Positions 46,961 to 59,315 of a stretch of DNA of 64,000 nucleotides are shown one piece after another. The notes below the pieces were generated by a model. It was not told the DNA's origin. It saw nothing but the letters and a program-made list of their open reading frames with translations, and ran no database searches. The DNA comes from Massariosphaeria phaeospora (lineage: Eukaryota > Ascomycota > Dothideomycetes > Pleosporales). Positions within the stretch are counted from its first letter, which is position 1. Each line of letters opens with the position of its first letter. The position numbers were made by a program, and so were the translations under genes. Location of the stretch: positions 62,001 to 126,000 of the forward strand of contig JAADJZ010000034.1 in assembly GCA_011032825.1 (NCBI GenBank), written 5' to 3'.

Positions 46961-48469
46961 TCTAGCTGTTCGAAGTAAAAAATATAGAAGATAAACTAAT
47001 AGCTGCGCAAAGTAAAAGGCTAGTAGGCAAAAAATAGGCTACAAGAGTTGTAACGCGTTTAAGCAAGCTTAAAATAGCTTTTAATTAAGCAAAGAACTAG
47101 CAAAGAATACAACAAGAAAATTTTAAAGTAATTAGCGCGTAGTTTAAGCTTGTTAAGAATACTAAAGCTAAGTACGACATCTACGAAAATAACGTGCTAA
47201 CTTTAATAAAACTAGCTTCTAAATAAGCGTAATTAAGTTTATAAAAGTTGTTACAAGCTTTTAAAAACGTACTCAACCTAATTTAATCTAGCTAAGCAAT
47301 TGAAAGTAAGTAATAGTTATTTAAAGCATCTGCGCTGCAAAGTACGCAATCTCGCTTTTTATTATCTACAAAAAGCGCGTTTACATTTTAGCGTAGTACG
47401 AGAAAAACTCTATACCTAGCAATTAAAAGCTTTTAGTTTCTAAGAACAGCTAGACAAACAACGCTTTTAGTTTTAAATAGTTAAAGCATTTTAACGCGCA
47501 TACAAAAGCGCGTTAACTAAAAAAGTATTAGCTACTTATTCTAAACAACTATAAAAGCTACTAATTTTAGAATTTCAAAAACTATTTCTTTAAAAACAAA
47601 AATTTTACGCTTTGCATGCTAACTTATTTATTTTATATTCTCTAGCTACTAGATGTAGTTTGCTTTTTGCTGCTAAAGCTAAAGTACTTTTAACGCGTTT
47701 GAAACTTAGTGCGCTAGCGCGTTTTTTATATTAACAAAGAAAGCTTTCTACTAGCTTTTAGAAACGCGTTTTTTAAAGTATTTACAACAAAAAACTGCAA
47801 AAAAGCTTTTAAAGTTTTAAAGCTAGTTTCTATTAACGCGTAAGTAGTTTTTAATTATTTTAAAGTATAGCTATGTACCTCGCTACTACTTTTCGCACTA
47901 AAAACGCTGTAGTAGTCAAAAACTCTAAGCAATATACTTAAATTTAAATCGCAATCAAAGCTTATTACTACTAAACTTAGTTTCTTTTTATTATTTTTAA
48001 AGAATAGAGTTAACTAGCTTGTTAAAGAGTTTTACTAGATAGCCTATTAAGTTAAGCTAATGCGCAATCAAATCTCTAGCTTTAAAAAAACTATTAAAGA
48101 AGTAATAAAAAGAAAATTACAAAAACAAAAGCAGATTTAAACAAGTAGTACAATAGAGTATAGTAACAAATTAGCGCAAGTAGCTACTAAAACGTTTACA
48201 GCGCTTTAGCTATTAAAGAAAGCGCGTAGTAGAAAGAGTTAAAAAAAAGCACAACTAGATTTATAGCGCTGTAAAAATTGTAGTAATACAAAGTACAATA
48301 CTCAAACTTGCTAAAAGAATACAAAAAAAGTTTTTAAATTTAAAACTAGCACGACGTACGCAAGTTCCTTGTTTAATAGCAATTAATTTAATATTCTTTA
48401 AAATAAGTTGGTTGTGTTAAGAAATTTTGAAAAGCTCGATAATCTAGAAAGTTCGATAATCTATTACGT
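46961..48469 (+). mobile_element. Fot1/pogo-like transposon, 3' part
   Basis: Degenerate plus-strand transposase ends in a right terminus reading AATCTATTACGT followed by TA (48470-48471), with a nearby direct repeat of TCGATAATCTA. The left end is missing at the right LTR of gypsy E. Its transposase overlaps in content with the fragment at 13,924-14,784 but has a different TIR, so the two are different pogo copies. Confidence 0.7.
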
Positions 48470-49453
48470 TAAAGCTAAATACTATTATATAAATTAACGT
48501 TTACTATAAAAAAGCTATATAACGTACTTTACAGCTTCGCTACTTACACAAGTTAGCTACTTACTTTTGCTAAGCTTCTACTAAAACTTTTACTTTTTTT
48601 AATGTTTTAACAATAATAGTACTTAGAAGCTTTTTACAAACGTTAGATACAGCTTGCTTTTAAAGCTATTAATTAAAACGCAACGCTTTTTTAACAACGC
48701 GCTGCAGCTATATAAAATGTTTTTCAAAAAACACTAAGTAATCAACGCGCTAGACAACTCTTACAAGCAAATTGCTAGCCTAAATTAAAGAACTTAAGAA
48801 AGCTTAAAGAAAAAGTAATTGTAGAGCATATACTTAAGCTTGTTACGCAAGAATTTTTTTTAAGCTCGCAGCTGTAGCTAATATAGCTAATTCCTTGCGC
48901 GCTAAGCGTAACATAAGCTAGGTTAACGTAAACTAGCTTAGTACGTTTATCAAACGCTGCTCTAAGCTTAAAGTAAAATTTAATTGCAAATACAACTACA
49001 AAAAGTACTTTGCAAGAATTCTAAAGTTATACAAAGCTAGTTTAGCTTAGTAGCTAACATCAAAGCCAAGTATAATATCTAGAATAAAAATACGTTTAAC
49101 TTCAACAAAGTAGGCTTTATAATAAGCTAGATATTAACTAAAGCCGTTGTTATAGCTTTAGAAAAACGAGAACAGCTAAAGGCAGTGCAGCAAAGTAATA
49201 GAAAGTAAACAACAGTTATTCAAAGCATTAACGCAACAAAGTAGGCTATTCTACTCTTTATTATTTTTTAAAGCAAAAACTACTTCTTTGCTTAGTACAA
49301 GAAAAAGAATCTACTTTACAATTAAGTTATTGCAGTTTCTAAAAACAGCTAGACAACAAATAAGCTTAGTTTGCAGTAGTTAAAGCACTTTGATAAGTAT
49401 ACGAAAAAGAAAGTAGTTAGTAGCTACTAACTACTCGCAATTAACGGCTATAA

Positions 49454-49674
49454 TGTAAAGCCGAGTAGCTTTACGTATTTGTTTCTTTTTGATTAATAGC
49501 TACTATAGGCTATAACAGGCTAGACTAGTTCTTTGCAAAGCTTTTAAAAGTACTTCGCACCGAATTGCTGCTAAAATAGCGATTCGTTTCTTTTACACGA
49601 ATATACTATCTTTATTACTATACTATTAATCTATTTTAAGTGTTATTAAATCTACGATTAAACGCAGTTTTACA
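49454..49674 (+). mobile_element. Solo LTR of the gypsy B family
   Basis: A 221-bp sequence, inverted relative to the B LTRs in the window, flanked by TSD TATAA (49449-49453 and 49675-49679). It interrupts the pogo B transposase, whose uninterrupted counterpart can be read at about 35,670-35,700 in pogo A. Confidence 0.92.
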
Positions 49675-50251
49675 TATAAAAGCTATAACTCGCTTGAATT
49701 CTAGTAGTACTGCAAAGAGAACAAGATTATTACTATTTGTATACTTTCGCACTTGTTGCACTTTCTACAGCTTTTTAATGTAAAGTGTTTCTCGCTTTTA
49801 AAAATAGCGTACAAGCGCTAAGCTAAAAATCTTATACGCAACTAAATTAATTACATTACAAAGCTTAAGTTTTTACTATACTTTATACGCGCTTATAATG
49901 CAGCAATTACTTTTAGTAATATCCAAAAAGAGTTTTAAAGCGCTAGATTGGTTCTATTTAATCTAAAATAAGTTATAACAGCTTTTAACGTTTGATTGCG
50001 TACTTTATTACTACTACTGCTTATTAACAACGAGCTCTAGCAGCTGCAAACTCTAAGCAATACTTTTAAATTAGAGTTGCAATTAACGCTTGTAAAAGCG
50101 AAAATTTAGAAGTATATAAATAGCTTACCAACGGCTATAATAAAAACTTTTAAAAAGGTTTTAAAAGAAGTAGCAATTATCGCGCACAAGCTAGTATTAG
50201 CGCAAAAAGAAATCGCAAAGCTTTAAGAAGCAAATAAAGCTGCTACGCAAC

Positions 50252-50582
50252 TAGAGTAGTAAATAAGTATAAGTTAAGTTAAAGTTAAGTTAGCTTACGT
50301 AAAACTCTAGTGCTAACTTAACTTATACCTACGCTAAAACGTTTTAGCGTAGGTATAAGTTAAGTTAGCACAGATTTCTACAATTCTATATTTTAATATA
50401 TATATATTTTTTTTATAATTATAACAGCTAGTTATAATAAGTTTATTAACCTAAAAGTAGTACCTATAACCTAACTTTAACCTACGCTTTAATTACTCTA
50501 ACTTAATTTTAACTTTAGGTTTGTGCAACTCTAACTCAACTTATACCTAACGATAAGTACTTTCTATTTATTCGCTAGCGTA
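50252..50582. mobile_element. hAT-type MITE, copy 2
   Basis: A 331-bp copy of the element at 15984, flanked by the exact 8-bp duplication TACGCAAC (50244-50251 and 50583-50590). The same 62-bp perfect palindrome is present at 50310-50371. Different TSDs in the two copies show independent insertions rather than segmental duplication. Confidence 0.88.
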
Positions 50583-51455
50583 TACGCAACGTAGATTGCA
50601 TAAAAGAAAGCAAATTTAGTTAGAAAAAACTTTAATAGTTAGAAATAGAGCTCGTTTAACTTCTCTAAAAAAGTTTAGAGCGCGTAGTAATAAAAAGAAA
50701 CTAAAAAAGTAGGTGCGCGCTAAAAGAAGTGAGCTAACTGTAAAGGCTAAGCGAACTTGAAAAAGTTGTTTATTAGGCTTAGGTTGGTTCTTAGAGATTG
50801 AGTAAGTTCGATAGACTAAAGAGAGTTGTACAGCGTTTAATACTAAAGCAGTAGCAAGCTTCGTTCTGCAAAGAGTATAAAAGTTAAAGTAAAAGTTAAC
50901 TTGTAGATTGTAAAATTAAAAACAACAACTGTAAGAGTGCGTTGTTTCTCGTAGTCTATATACTTAGAGAATGTTCTTTGCTTATTCTTAAGCGCTTACT
51001 ATTAAGTAGTGCTCGTTGCTAAGCGCTTACTATTAAGCGCGCTTATTCTTAAGCGCTTATTAGTAAGCAGTTACGTAATCGAGGTTTAGTTAGCTTGCTG
51101 TGTAACTCTATTAGTAGCTTATAACCCAAGCGCTTCGCGCTAAGCCTAGTTGTAATACTAGATCGTAACATTATTCTTTTTCTCTAATAATTTGTTTTTG
51201 AATTGTAAAAGCTACTTATTTTGTACAAGTAGCCAAAGTTACCTCGCATCTAGCTAGTAGCAACTTGCGATGTTTTTGTTAACTTATCGTTGCTTTTGTC
51301 TTAGCTCTAAAATCTGTTAAGCTAATACACTTGCTAAAATTGCTTGTAATTATTGTTTCTTGCAAGGCCTAGATTGTTTTGTTATGCTAGATTTTTGTTT
51401 AAAGTGCGCTAAGTGCACGCGTTTAGGTTGAGCGTGTGTTAACATGTTGTAAAAG

Positions 51456-51695
51456 TTGTTAAATCGTACTCGTAAAGAGTATAAAAAGAAAGTAAATAAA
51501 AATAAGAAATTATTAGCAAAGGTAATAAATCGTTTGCTGCAAAATAAGAGAATTCTAAAGCAAGCAGAAAAGCGGGCGCGCAAGAAAACTCTTTGTCTTG
51601 CGTTAGAAATAAAAGCGTTGAGCGAGACTAAGCTAGTAGAAGAAATTAACTGTCCTGCAGCGTCGATTGAGATAGAGTTCTCGCTTGCGATGTAA
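51456..51695 (+). other. Open frame antisense to gypsy F, 79 codons
   Basis: The frame is Lys/Arg-rich and coiled-coil-like (KNKKLLAKVINRLLQNKRIL, then KQAEKRARKKT), in a patch with more GC than its surroundings. It lies between the F integrase and the left LTR, on the opposite strand to pol. It may be an additional antisense ORF of the kind known in some gypsy elements, or chance. No homology is recognised. Confidence 0.3.
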
Positions 51696-54600
51696 GCTAC
51701 GATAGGCCTAATCGATTTTTCTATTGCTAGTTATAGTGTTTTTATTCATACTGTGCTAGGATTTAGTAGCAGTTTGTAAAGTTCGTGTCTAGTTTCTATG
51801 TATTCTTACTATCTAGGTAACCTAACTACTTAACTAGGTATTTCTTCTAGTTATCTACAACTTAGTGTGCAATAATCTTCTTAACTTTAAATTCGTTTTT
51901 TTTTTCGGTTTTGTAGCGAAAGGTTCGCTAGAGTAGCGTTTGTAAGTTAGCTAGTTCCAACAAGAATATATAGAATACTAGGTAAATCTTTGCGTCTTTA
52001 AGCAAGTTTAATTTGTAATTAACTAAGCTTCGTTGTTCTAATATTAAAAATAGTTTAACTTTGACGTTGTCTAGACTTTTGCTTGGTTGTTTTGTGCGCA
52101 AATTCTTTGTAAAGAGATAAACTCTATCTCCCCTCTTTAGCTAAAGTACTATTTTTCGTTTTTAGTTAACATATAAAATGCTTTAGCGTTGCGCTATTTC
52201 GAGTTTACTTCGTAGTAACTTATGTACTTTTTTAAGCTCTTTTACTACTTTTGTAGCAGTCTTAGCTTTCGCGCCTAAAAGCGTTCTTTTAAAGAAATGT
52301 AAGTGTTTTTTGTAATTTGCGTAGTACAGTGTTTGTTTTGTAAACTCTAACAACTTGTTGTTATACGCTAACTGTGCTATTGGTAGAAGCTTTACTTAAT
52401 TAGTTTGTTGTTTATTGCTGTATATCCTTAGATATGTCTTTATAGTTCAATTTGTTCTTTTTGTTTATCTATTTGTTTGTAGATAATACGCTGTTAATAG
52501 CTTGCGTTTCGTTCTAATTGCGGCTAACAAAGTTGTCTAATAGTTCAATGTAAAGAGCTTGTCTTTGTTACTAATAATTAATTTGAGTATTCTATAGTAT
52601 CTAATAAGTCGATCTAGAAAAATAAATTCTAGTTGTTGCGCAGTGTACGTGTTCTTAAAGAGTACTATTTCTGCGTACTTAGTAAATTAGTTAACTATAA
52701 CTATAATAGCGTTGTAAGCTATTTCTATAGCAAGGTCTTTTAACAAAAGCAATTTTGTTACAAAATTTATAGAGATATTAGTCTAGAGCTTATTTAGTAG
52801 CTTTAGAGCCTGCATTTCTTCGTATAGTACGTAGGTACTATGTTTGTTTTTCTAACAGTTTGCACATTTCTTAACAATTGCAGTAATTTTGTTTTTTATT
52901 CCGCTAAACTTGTAGTTTTGTTTGATAAGTTCTATTGTTTTTGTAATTTTAAAGTAATTGTAAACTAGGTTATTGTAATGTTACTGTATAATTGCTTTTT
53001 GCAATTTTTTTAGAACTGTAATTGTAGTCTTTAAAAGCACGTTTAGCGTTCTAGCTAGTTTTAGTAATCTATTTTAGTTAACCTTAAGTATCGCGGTGTT
53101 GATAATTTTCTTTGTTCTAGCAATATTATGTTTTCGGCTAAGAGCGTTAGCTTTGCCGTTGTCTTTTCTTAGTGTGTACACAATTTTGAACTTGTACTAG
53201 CCTAGCATTTCTAACTATCTAACTTGCTTTTAGTTAAGTACTTTAGTAGTCGTGAAATTAACTAAGTTCTTGTAATTTGTAAATATTGTAAGTTTTAAGC
53301 AGCTTTTTGCGTATACTCTCTAATGCTGTAAGTATGCAACAATAGCTAGCAGCTTTTTGTCGTGCACGTTGTATTGTTCTTTAAGTCTTAAAAACTTGCG
53401 TAAGTAATAAGCAATAGAGTGCTATTTGCTTTTGTGCAATTAACTAGCACATTCTTTTAGCGCAAAATCTAACGCATTAGTTTTAAAGCGTAAAAGTTGT
53501 TTTGCTTGAAATATCTAGAAGCATAGTAAACTAATGCTTGCGTTTTTAAGCTGTTAAAAAGCTTTTTTTGCTTTTTAGCTTTATGCAAAGGCTGTATTCT
53601 TTCGCGTAAGCTTTGTTAAAAGTATAGCAATTTTCAAGTAATCTTTAATAAACTGTTAGTTAAAGTTTAGAAACTCTAAAAAAAATTGTATTTCCTTAAC
53701 ATTCTTAAGTTGTAGCTATTTTTTAACTACTTTAATTTTGTTTTTGCTTATGCGTACTTCGTTTGCTTCTACTACGTATTCAAAAAATGCAACTTCGCGC
53801 TTGTAGAATTCGCACTTTTTTAGTTTAAGTTAAAAGTTGAACTTGTTAAAGCACTTTAGTACTGTTTTGACATGTTTAACATAGTTCTTTTAAGTTTTAA
53901 AATAGATAAAGATGTTGTCTAGATAAGCAACGACAAAGATATCTAAATGCATTTTTAACACGTTGTTAATAAGCTTTTAAAAAGTTGCTAAAGCATTTGT
54001 AAGCCTAAATAGCATAACAGTGTATTTGTAATGTCTGTATCTCGTTTAAAACGCTGTCTTCTATTTTTTACTTTTTTTAATTTTAATAAAGTAGTAACTA
54101 TTTCGTAGGTTAAGCGCTGTAAAGACTTTTGCGTAAAATAATCAATCCTATAATTCTGTAATATTTAGTAGAAAGTATTAATTTTTAACTGTAATGTTGT
54201 TAAGCTTTTAAAAGTTAACGCATAGTTGTAGTACGCTGTTTTTTTTTAGTACAAAAATAATTAAGTATTTTGCAAGTAACTGTAATAGTTGTATGTAACT
54301 TTTTTTTAAGTTATTTCTAATATAATCGCGAAGTGTGCTTAACTTTTTTTCTAATAGTCTATATATTAGGCTAAAAGTTAGTTGCTTTCTTTTTTGTAAA
54401 ACAATTTTGTGGTTTTAAAGTTTGTGTTTTAGTAATGCTTTTGCATCTACTACTTTTTAAAAAAAATATTTAAACTTTTTGTACTCGTAGAGTATTTCTA
54501 AAAGTGCGCTAATTTTTTTCTTTACTCTAACTTGTTAATCTAAAGGCTTTGAGTTGGTATTTGTTAAGTTAGACTTTTGTATTCTAAAGCTGTCCTTTGT

Positions 54601-56171
54601 TAATGCAATTACGTTAATTGTTTTTTTATCTACTATTAAACTCTGCCGATGCGTAGGTATAGTGTTAAAAGCGCTAGTCCTGCAACACTCTAGCGAAAGC
54701 GTATTCTTTCTTTAGTTAATCTAAGAATTATGCTTTTTTAACTAAAAAAGTTTTAAAATAATGTCGTAGATAGCTAGTCTAAAGACGTTGAAAGCTAACT
54801 TTTTTTAGTATTGTTTGATGTGCAATAGTACGTTACTTATTTTATGTGTAACTACTAGTTGCGCTCGTATAAGCTATTCGTTGGCACTAGCAAGTAGATA
54901 AAGCTGTTGTTTCTTTAGTAGATGTAAACTAGCTACAAACACTGCTTAAGCGAAAACAAAGTTATCTTGTGCTTTTATGTTAATTAAGGCTTTTATTAAG
55001 TAACTATTAAGCTTTACTAAAAGCTTAATCTGTTTTGCTAGGTTAATTACGTTAATCTGTCTAACTCTAGAGTTAAGCGTTGCTAGCCTAAAAAAAACTC
55101 TGTACCAAATCTATTAGCTTTTTTGAAAGTTTAATGCTATGCGCAATTAGAGTGTAGGCAGGTTTGCTACTAAGCCTAAGTACAGTTGTCGTTTACAAGC
55201 ATTCGCATTGCAAGTAGTTTTGCTAAGTCGTTTTTTCTAAAGAAGTACAGTATGTTGCGTTTGTTCTATAAGTAGTGTTCGCAAGTGTTGTTTTTGCAGT
55301 CAAACTACTTTTAAGAGCAAAATTAGCTTTTTCTTTTAAAAAACTATCTTGTGCTTTGCTTATTTAAGTAATAAATAAAATAGTAGTCGTAAAAGCACAC
55401 TGTCTATAACATTTTCGCGTGTTCTAGATTTTAGTAGTCTAGGTAGTACTGTAGTCTGTAAGAGTTTGCGTCTTTGCAGTTGCTTTTAAAGCTTTGTTAA
55501 AATTTCTTTGCAGCTTTATCGTGCTAGTGTTCCTTAGTAGCCAATTTGTTTAAATCTAAAAGTAAAATGTTTTCTTTAAAGCGTTTTGTTTTTTTGAGCT
55601 TTTAATAGATTTCTTGTTTGTTTTCTTTTGTAAGCTATTAATTAGGCTCGTTAAGATATTTCTACACTGCTTCGTTGTAATTAAGTACATCGTTTTAAAG
55701 TAGAGTGTTAGATTAATAGATTCTTTGTACTCGTTTTTTTTTAATAATCTAGTTTTAATGTTTTGTAGTATTTGGTAGATTTAGTTGCTCGTTTAGTAAC
55801 TTGTATTTTTTGTTTATCAAAGAGTTAGTATCGTTACAAAGCAACTTTCTTTTAGCTAAACTTATTCTTTTAGGCAACTATTCTCTCTAACTTTTAACAT
55901 CTATAAAAGTAATTACTTTCTATTCTTTATTAATACCACTTGTAGTATTAAACAGTACGTTTAACTGCCAAACAACTTTGTTCTTTTAATAACAGTTGCT
56001 AGAGATGTAGCCTAGTTTGCTACAATTATAGTAGGTTCTTGTTTCCTTGCTATACTTCAATTGTTTATTAATTAGTTTGCTTTTGTTAAAGTTGTTGAGG
56101 TGCATAAGTTTGTAACTTTAAGCTAAGTTGTATACGCTTACTAAGCGCGAGTGTTGAGTTTGTACTTAGCG

Positions 56172-56375
56172 CTAGCTAGTGTTAAGTGTATAACTCTTGT
56201 TGCTTTTTAGTACGTAGAACCTTGCTTCGGCTTGCATTTCAATTGCAAGTTCGTACAACTTATTGTTAAAGCAGATTAATTTTTTAATTAAGTTGTTTAA
56301 AGTGTCTGTAGCTGCTCTAGAGCGCATTAGTTCTGCTTTAACATTATTTTTTAGCCTTTGCTTGTACATGCGCAT
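56172..56375 (-). pseudogene. Gag fragment of gypsy F
   Basis: A 67-codon minus-strand frame (RMYKQRLKNNVKAELMRSRA, then ATDTLNNLIKKLICFNNKLYEL) resembles the helical C-terminal half of fungal gypsy Gag (VKxELxR..., LNELIxxAIxIDNRLYE). The position just inside the right LTR fits the 5' end of a minus-strand element. Confidence 0.6.
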
Positions 56376-57725
56376 AAGTGCTTTGTTGTTTTAGTTAGTT
56401 TAGATAGAGTACTGTTAAAATAGGTTAGCGTAGTCTTTAGCTAACTTAGTCTAGCGCATTTGTTAGATAGTTTTTTTTGCGATAGCGAGTTTGTTAGCGA
56501 TCGCATAGAATTGTCGCAGCTTGTTTTTAAACATAGCGCGATTTTTAAACATGCGTGTAATTATGTCTTTGTTGTTGTTGCTATTTAGGTATTTTTTTAA
56601 GTAAAGTTAGACTTACTTAAGAGCTGTTTCTTTTATGTAGAAAGCTATTAGAAATGCTTTGTTAACGTTGTTAACGTAGTTATCTTCAAACTTAAAGAAA
56701 AAGTTAAACTAGAGTAACTAGTTCTTTAGCTTCAAGCGATTTCTATAGTAGAAGTCGAGCTTCGCTACTTTTGTACTACTAGTGCGAGTATAAAGAGAAG
56801 TAGTTATCGAAGTATTATTTATCTTAGAGGTCTTTAATATGTAAAGGCTAAGCGGACTTAAAAAAGTTGTTTATTAGGCTTAGGTTAGTTCTTAGAGATT
56901 AAGTAAGTTCAATAGACTAAAGAGAGTTGTACGGCGTTTAATACTAAAGCAGTAGCAAGCTTCGTTCTGCAAAAAGTATAAAAGTTAAAGTAAAAGTTAA
57001 CTTGTAAATTGTAAAATTAAAAACAACAACTGTAAGAGTGCGTTGTTTCTCGTAGTCTATATACTTAGAGAATATTCTTTGCTTATTCTTAAGCGCTTAC
57101 TATTAAGCAGTGCTCGTTGCTAAGCGCTTACTATTAAGCGCGCTTATTCTTAAGCGCTTATTAGTAAGCAGTTACGTAACCGAGGTTTAGTTAGCTTGCT
57201 ATGTAACTCTATTAGTAGCTTATAACCTAAGCGCTTTGCGCTAAGCCTAGTTGTAATACTAGATCGTAACACTAACTCAAAGGCGCTGTAGGCAGTGCAA
57301 TTAAACTAGGCATAACACGCAAACGTGTAAGCAAGTAGTAAAAGTAAACTTTAAATAATATCTTAGATTGTTCTGTTCTATATAGGGCCAAAGTAAGCTG
57401 TTTTGCGCTAGAATAGAGTGGTTTTGGTAGGAGCTTAGCAAAAGTAAGCGACTAACTTGTGTAAGCGGCGAAGCTGTAAAGTACGTTATAAAATCTAGAC
57501 TTTAGTATCTAAATAGAGTACTTAGTTAAATTAAGCTATAGCACTGCTTCTAGCACTTCAAAATTGCAGTATATTCTCTCAATAAATACAGCATCCGACC
57601 GGCTCGGGAATGCTATTCGGTGTTCTTTCAACACTAGCTTCGCTTATCTTATCGCCAACCCTGCACAAAAGTTCCCCGCCAAAGTTCTTGCATGTCTGCA
57701 CAACAAAATATCTACGCGGTTCAAA

Positions 57726-58973
57726 ATGGCCGACCAAGCTTCCGAAGAGGATGTCCTGCTCGCAAAGCGCATCATATCTGCCGCCGAAAGGCACGACGTT
57801 TCTGCTCTCAAGATTCTTCTCAAGGAGGGCTCAGCAAATGTTCAAGACCCAACGGCATCTGTCGCATCATCACCACTCCACGCCGCAATTGAAGCATGTG
57901 GAAAGGCAGAGGATGGAAAAGAAGCAAACGATGATGCAATTAAGACTGTGGATCTTCTACTTCAGAACGGCGCGATCTGGAACGACCTGAACAAAAAGGA
58001 CGAGACGCCTGGATGCATCGCACTTCGCTTGGGACAGAAAAAGATCTATCAAATAATGGTAGAGGCAGGCGTACGTGCTGAACTACTTTTCTCGAAAATG
58101 GAAGCGCTTGGGCTGGGTGGTGACGATGATGAAGAGGACGAAGCGGAAGAGGATGGAGCAACTGACGACCAGCCCGCAGTCAAGAAGCAAAAGGTCACGG
58201 AGGACGACGTGAAAGCGATCCAAGAGGTAGTTGAGGAGAAAGTTCTGGATGACGTTTCAATTGACAATCGAGCATACCTCAAAAGCGAGCTGAGGTACAG
58301 GCCCGGAATTCTTCTCGACGAAAGCGACAACGCAGTCATGATGGATTGGGAAACCCAAATCATGCAGCGCCATGCCGAGACACTGATTCCGAAATCTGGA
58401 CTCAAAGTAATGAACGTCGGGCACGGTATGGGCATTGTGGATACATCTATTCAGACTCACGATCCTGCGGAACACCACATCATCGAAGCTCATCCGCAAG
58501 TCCACCAGCGGTTGAGGGAGCAAGGATGGTACGACAAGCCGAATGTCATCATTCACGAGGGCCGATGGCAGGACATGCTTCCAAAGCTTGTCGAACAAGG
58601 CGTGGTGCTGGACGCAATCTACTATGACACGTTCGCCGAGGACTACAGCGCTTTGAAGGAGTTCTTCGCAGAGTATGTTATCCAGCTGCTAGCTCCGACG
58701 GGTAAGTTCGGTTGGTACAATGGTCTCGGGGCCGATAGGCAAATCTGTTACGATGTCTACACTAAGGTACTTATCATCCTTCCGCGTCATATCAGCTATT
58801 CTAACATTACTTAGGTGGCAGAGATGGATCTTTACGAGGCAGGCTTTGATACTACGTGGGAGGATATCGATGTGCCAGCCGGTCTGCACGGGTCGAAACA
58901 ATGGGAGGGTACGAGGAGACCTTATTGGACGATCGACGTGTACCGATTGCCCGTGAACACATTCGTCAAGTGA
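57726..58973 (+). CDS. RMT2: Protein arginine N-methyltransferase 2
   Basis: Two exons, 57726-58766 and 58815-58973, joined in phase 0 over a 48-nt intron with a TTCTAAC branch point; 399 aa. The start is ATG at 57726 (AAAATGGCC, MADQASEED); the longer frame upstream begins only with TTG. Residues ~10-135 form ankyrin-like repeats (HDVSALKILLKEG, SPLHAAIEACG, TVDLLLQNGAIWN). An acidic linker with a KKQK basic patch follows. The C-terminal SAM-dependent domain carries VMNVGHGMGIVDTSIQ, HHIIEAHPQVHQRL, AIYYDTFAEDY and FGWYNGLGADRQICYDVY. All are hallmarks of Rmt2, which methylates the delta-nitrogen of arginine, in yeast on ribosomal protein L12. The promoter lies within 240 bp of the RIP-mutated pogo B end. 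Confidence 0.95.
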
Positions 58974-59315
58974 GCATTTCACTCCATACCAGAAGTTCTT
59001 GGAGTTCAGCGTTGTCGAGTGAGGACATATCAACGCTTTAGACATGTAGGCGTTGAAATAAGTAGCCGCCTACTTCATACTACACATCAGGAGGAAAATC
59101 ACTGCATACACTAAATTTATAAACAAAAGTTTTGAGACACACTATTTTATGAATTGCTCCTCCATTTGGAGGTCAGATGAAGCACTAGACTATGCTCTCA
59201 TAGCCTAATACTGGGCAGGAGGGTCAAAACACTCCATCTTGCCGATACTTATAGAAGCTGTTGCTTCTACTTACCTTGATACACTCACAAACACACTATG
59301 TCACTAGTTAGCAAT
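58974..59315. other. Convergent intergenic region
   Basis: These are the 3' flanks of RMT2 (plus) and the minus-strand hypothetical gene. No terminator-like or coding structure is recognised. Confidence 0.5.

Larger units (their letters stand above)
50739..57271 (-). mobile_element. Ty3/gypsy retrotransposon F (6,533 bp)
   Basis: LTRs of 432 bp lie at 50739-51170 and 56840-57271 with TSD CTAAC (50734-50738 and 57272-57276). Minus-strand remnants are gag at 56,172-56,375 and further left, protease about 55.0 kb, reverse transcriptase about 53.85-54.4 kb (VVAYLDNIFIYFKT), and integrase about 52.4-53.0 kb (LLTAYYLQTNR, equivalent to the STAYHPQTDG block). The LTRs contain repeated AAGCGCTTACTATTAAG motifs and an inverted-repeat-rich core. 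It is inserted in the 3' part of the pogo B transposase. Confidence 0.9.
48522..57486 (+). mobile_element. Fot1/pogo-like transposon B, expanded by three insertions
   Basis: The left end ACGTACTTTACAGCTTCGC (48522) and the inverted right end (57486) match over about 60 bp. Both are bordered by TA (48520-48521 and 57487-57488). Transposase reads on the plus strand from about 48.7 kb and resumes after each insertion, for example INGY on the left of the solo LTR and the HFLQLLNV-type block on its right. Subtracting the solo LTR, MITE copy 2 and gypsy F with their TSDs leaves 1,862 bp, the length of the other pogo elements here. Confidence 0.88.
13016..57560. repeat. AT-rich RIP-mutated block of nested transposons
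   Basis: Composition switches sharply from balanced to strongly AT-rich. GCTA, TTAGC and TAG words abound, and transposon reading frames carry stops at former Gln/Trp codons. LTR copies of the same element differ almost only by transitions. No host gene is recognisable inside. The individual elements are listed separately. Confidence 0.9.

Noticed and set aside
48522..57486. A 9-kb giant DNA transposon or Starship-like element
   Set aside because: The interior is explained by three separately bounded insertions, leaving a normal 1.86-kb pogo element. No tyrosine recombinase was seen.
13016..57560. Mitochondrial or bacterial origin of the AT-rich block
   Set aside because: Recognisable Ty3/gypsy and pogo elements with fungal-type LTRs and TSDs fill it, and the mutations are RIP-type. 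No organellar genes or RNAs are seen.
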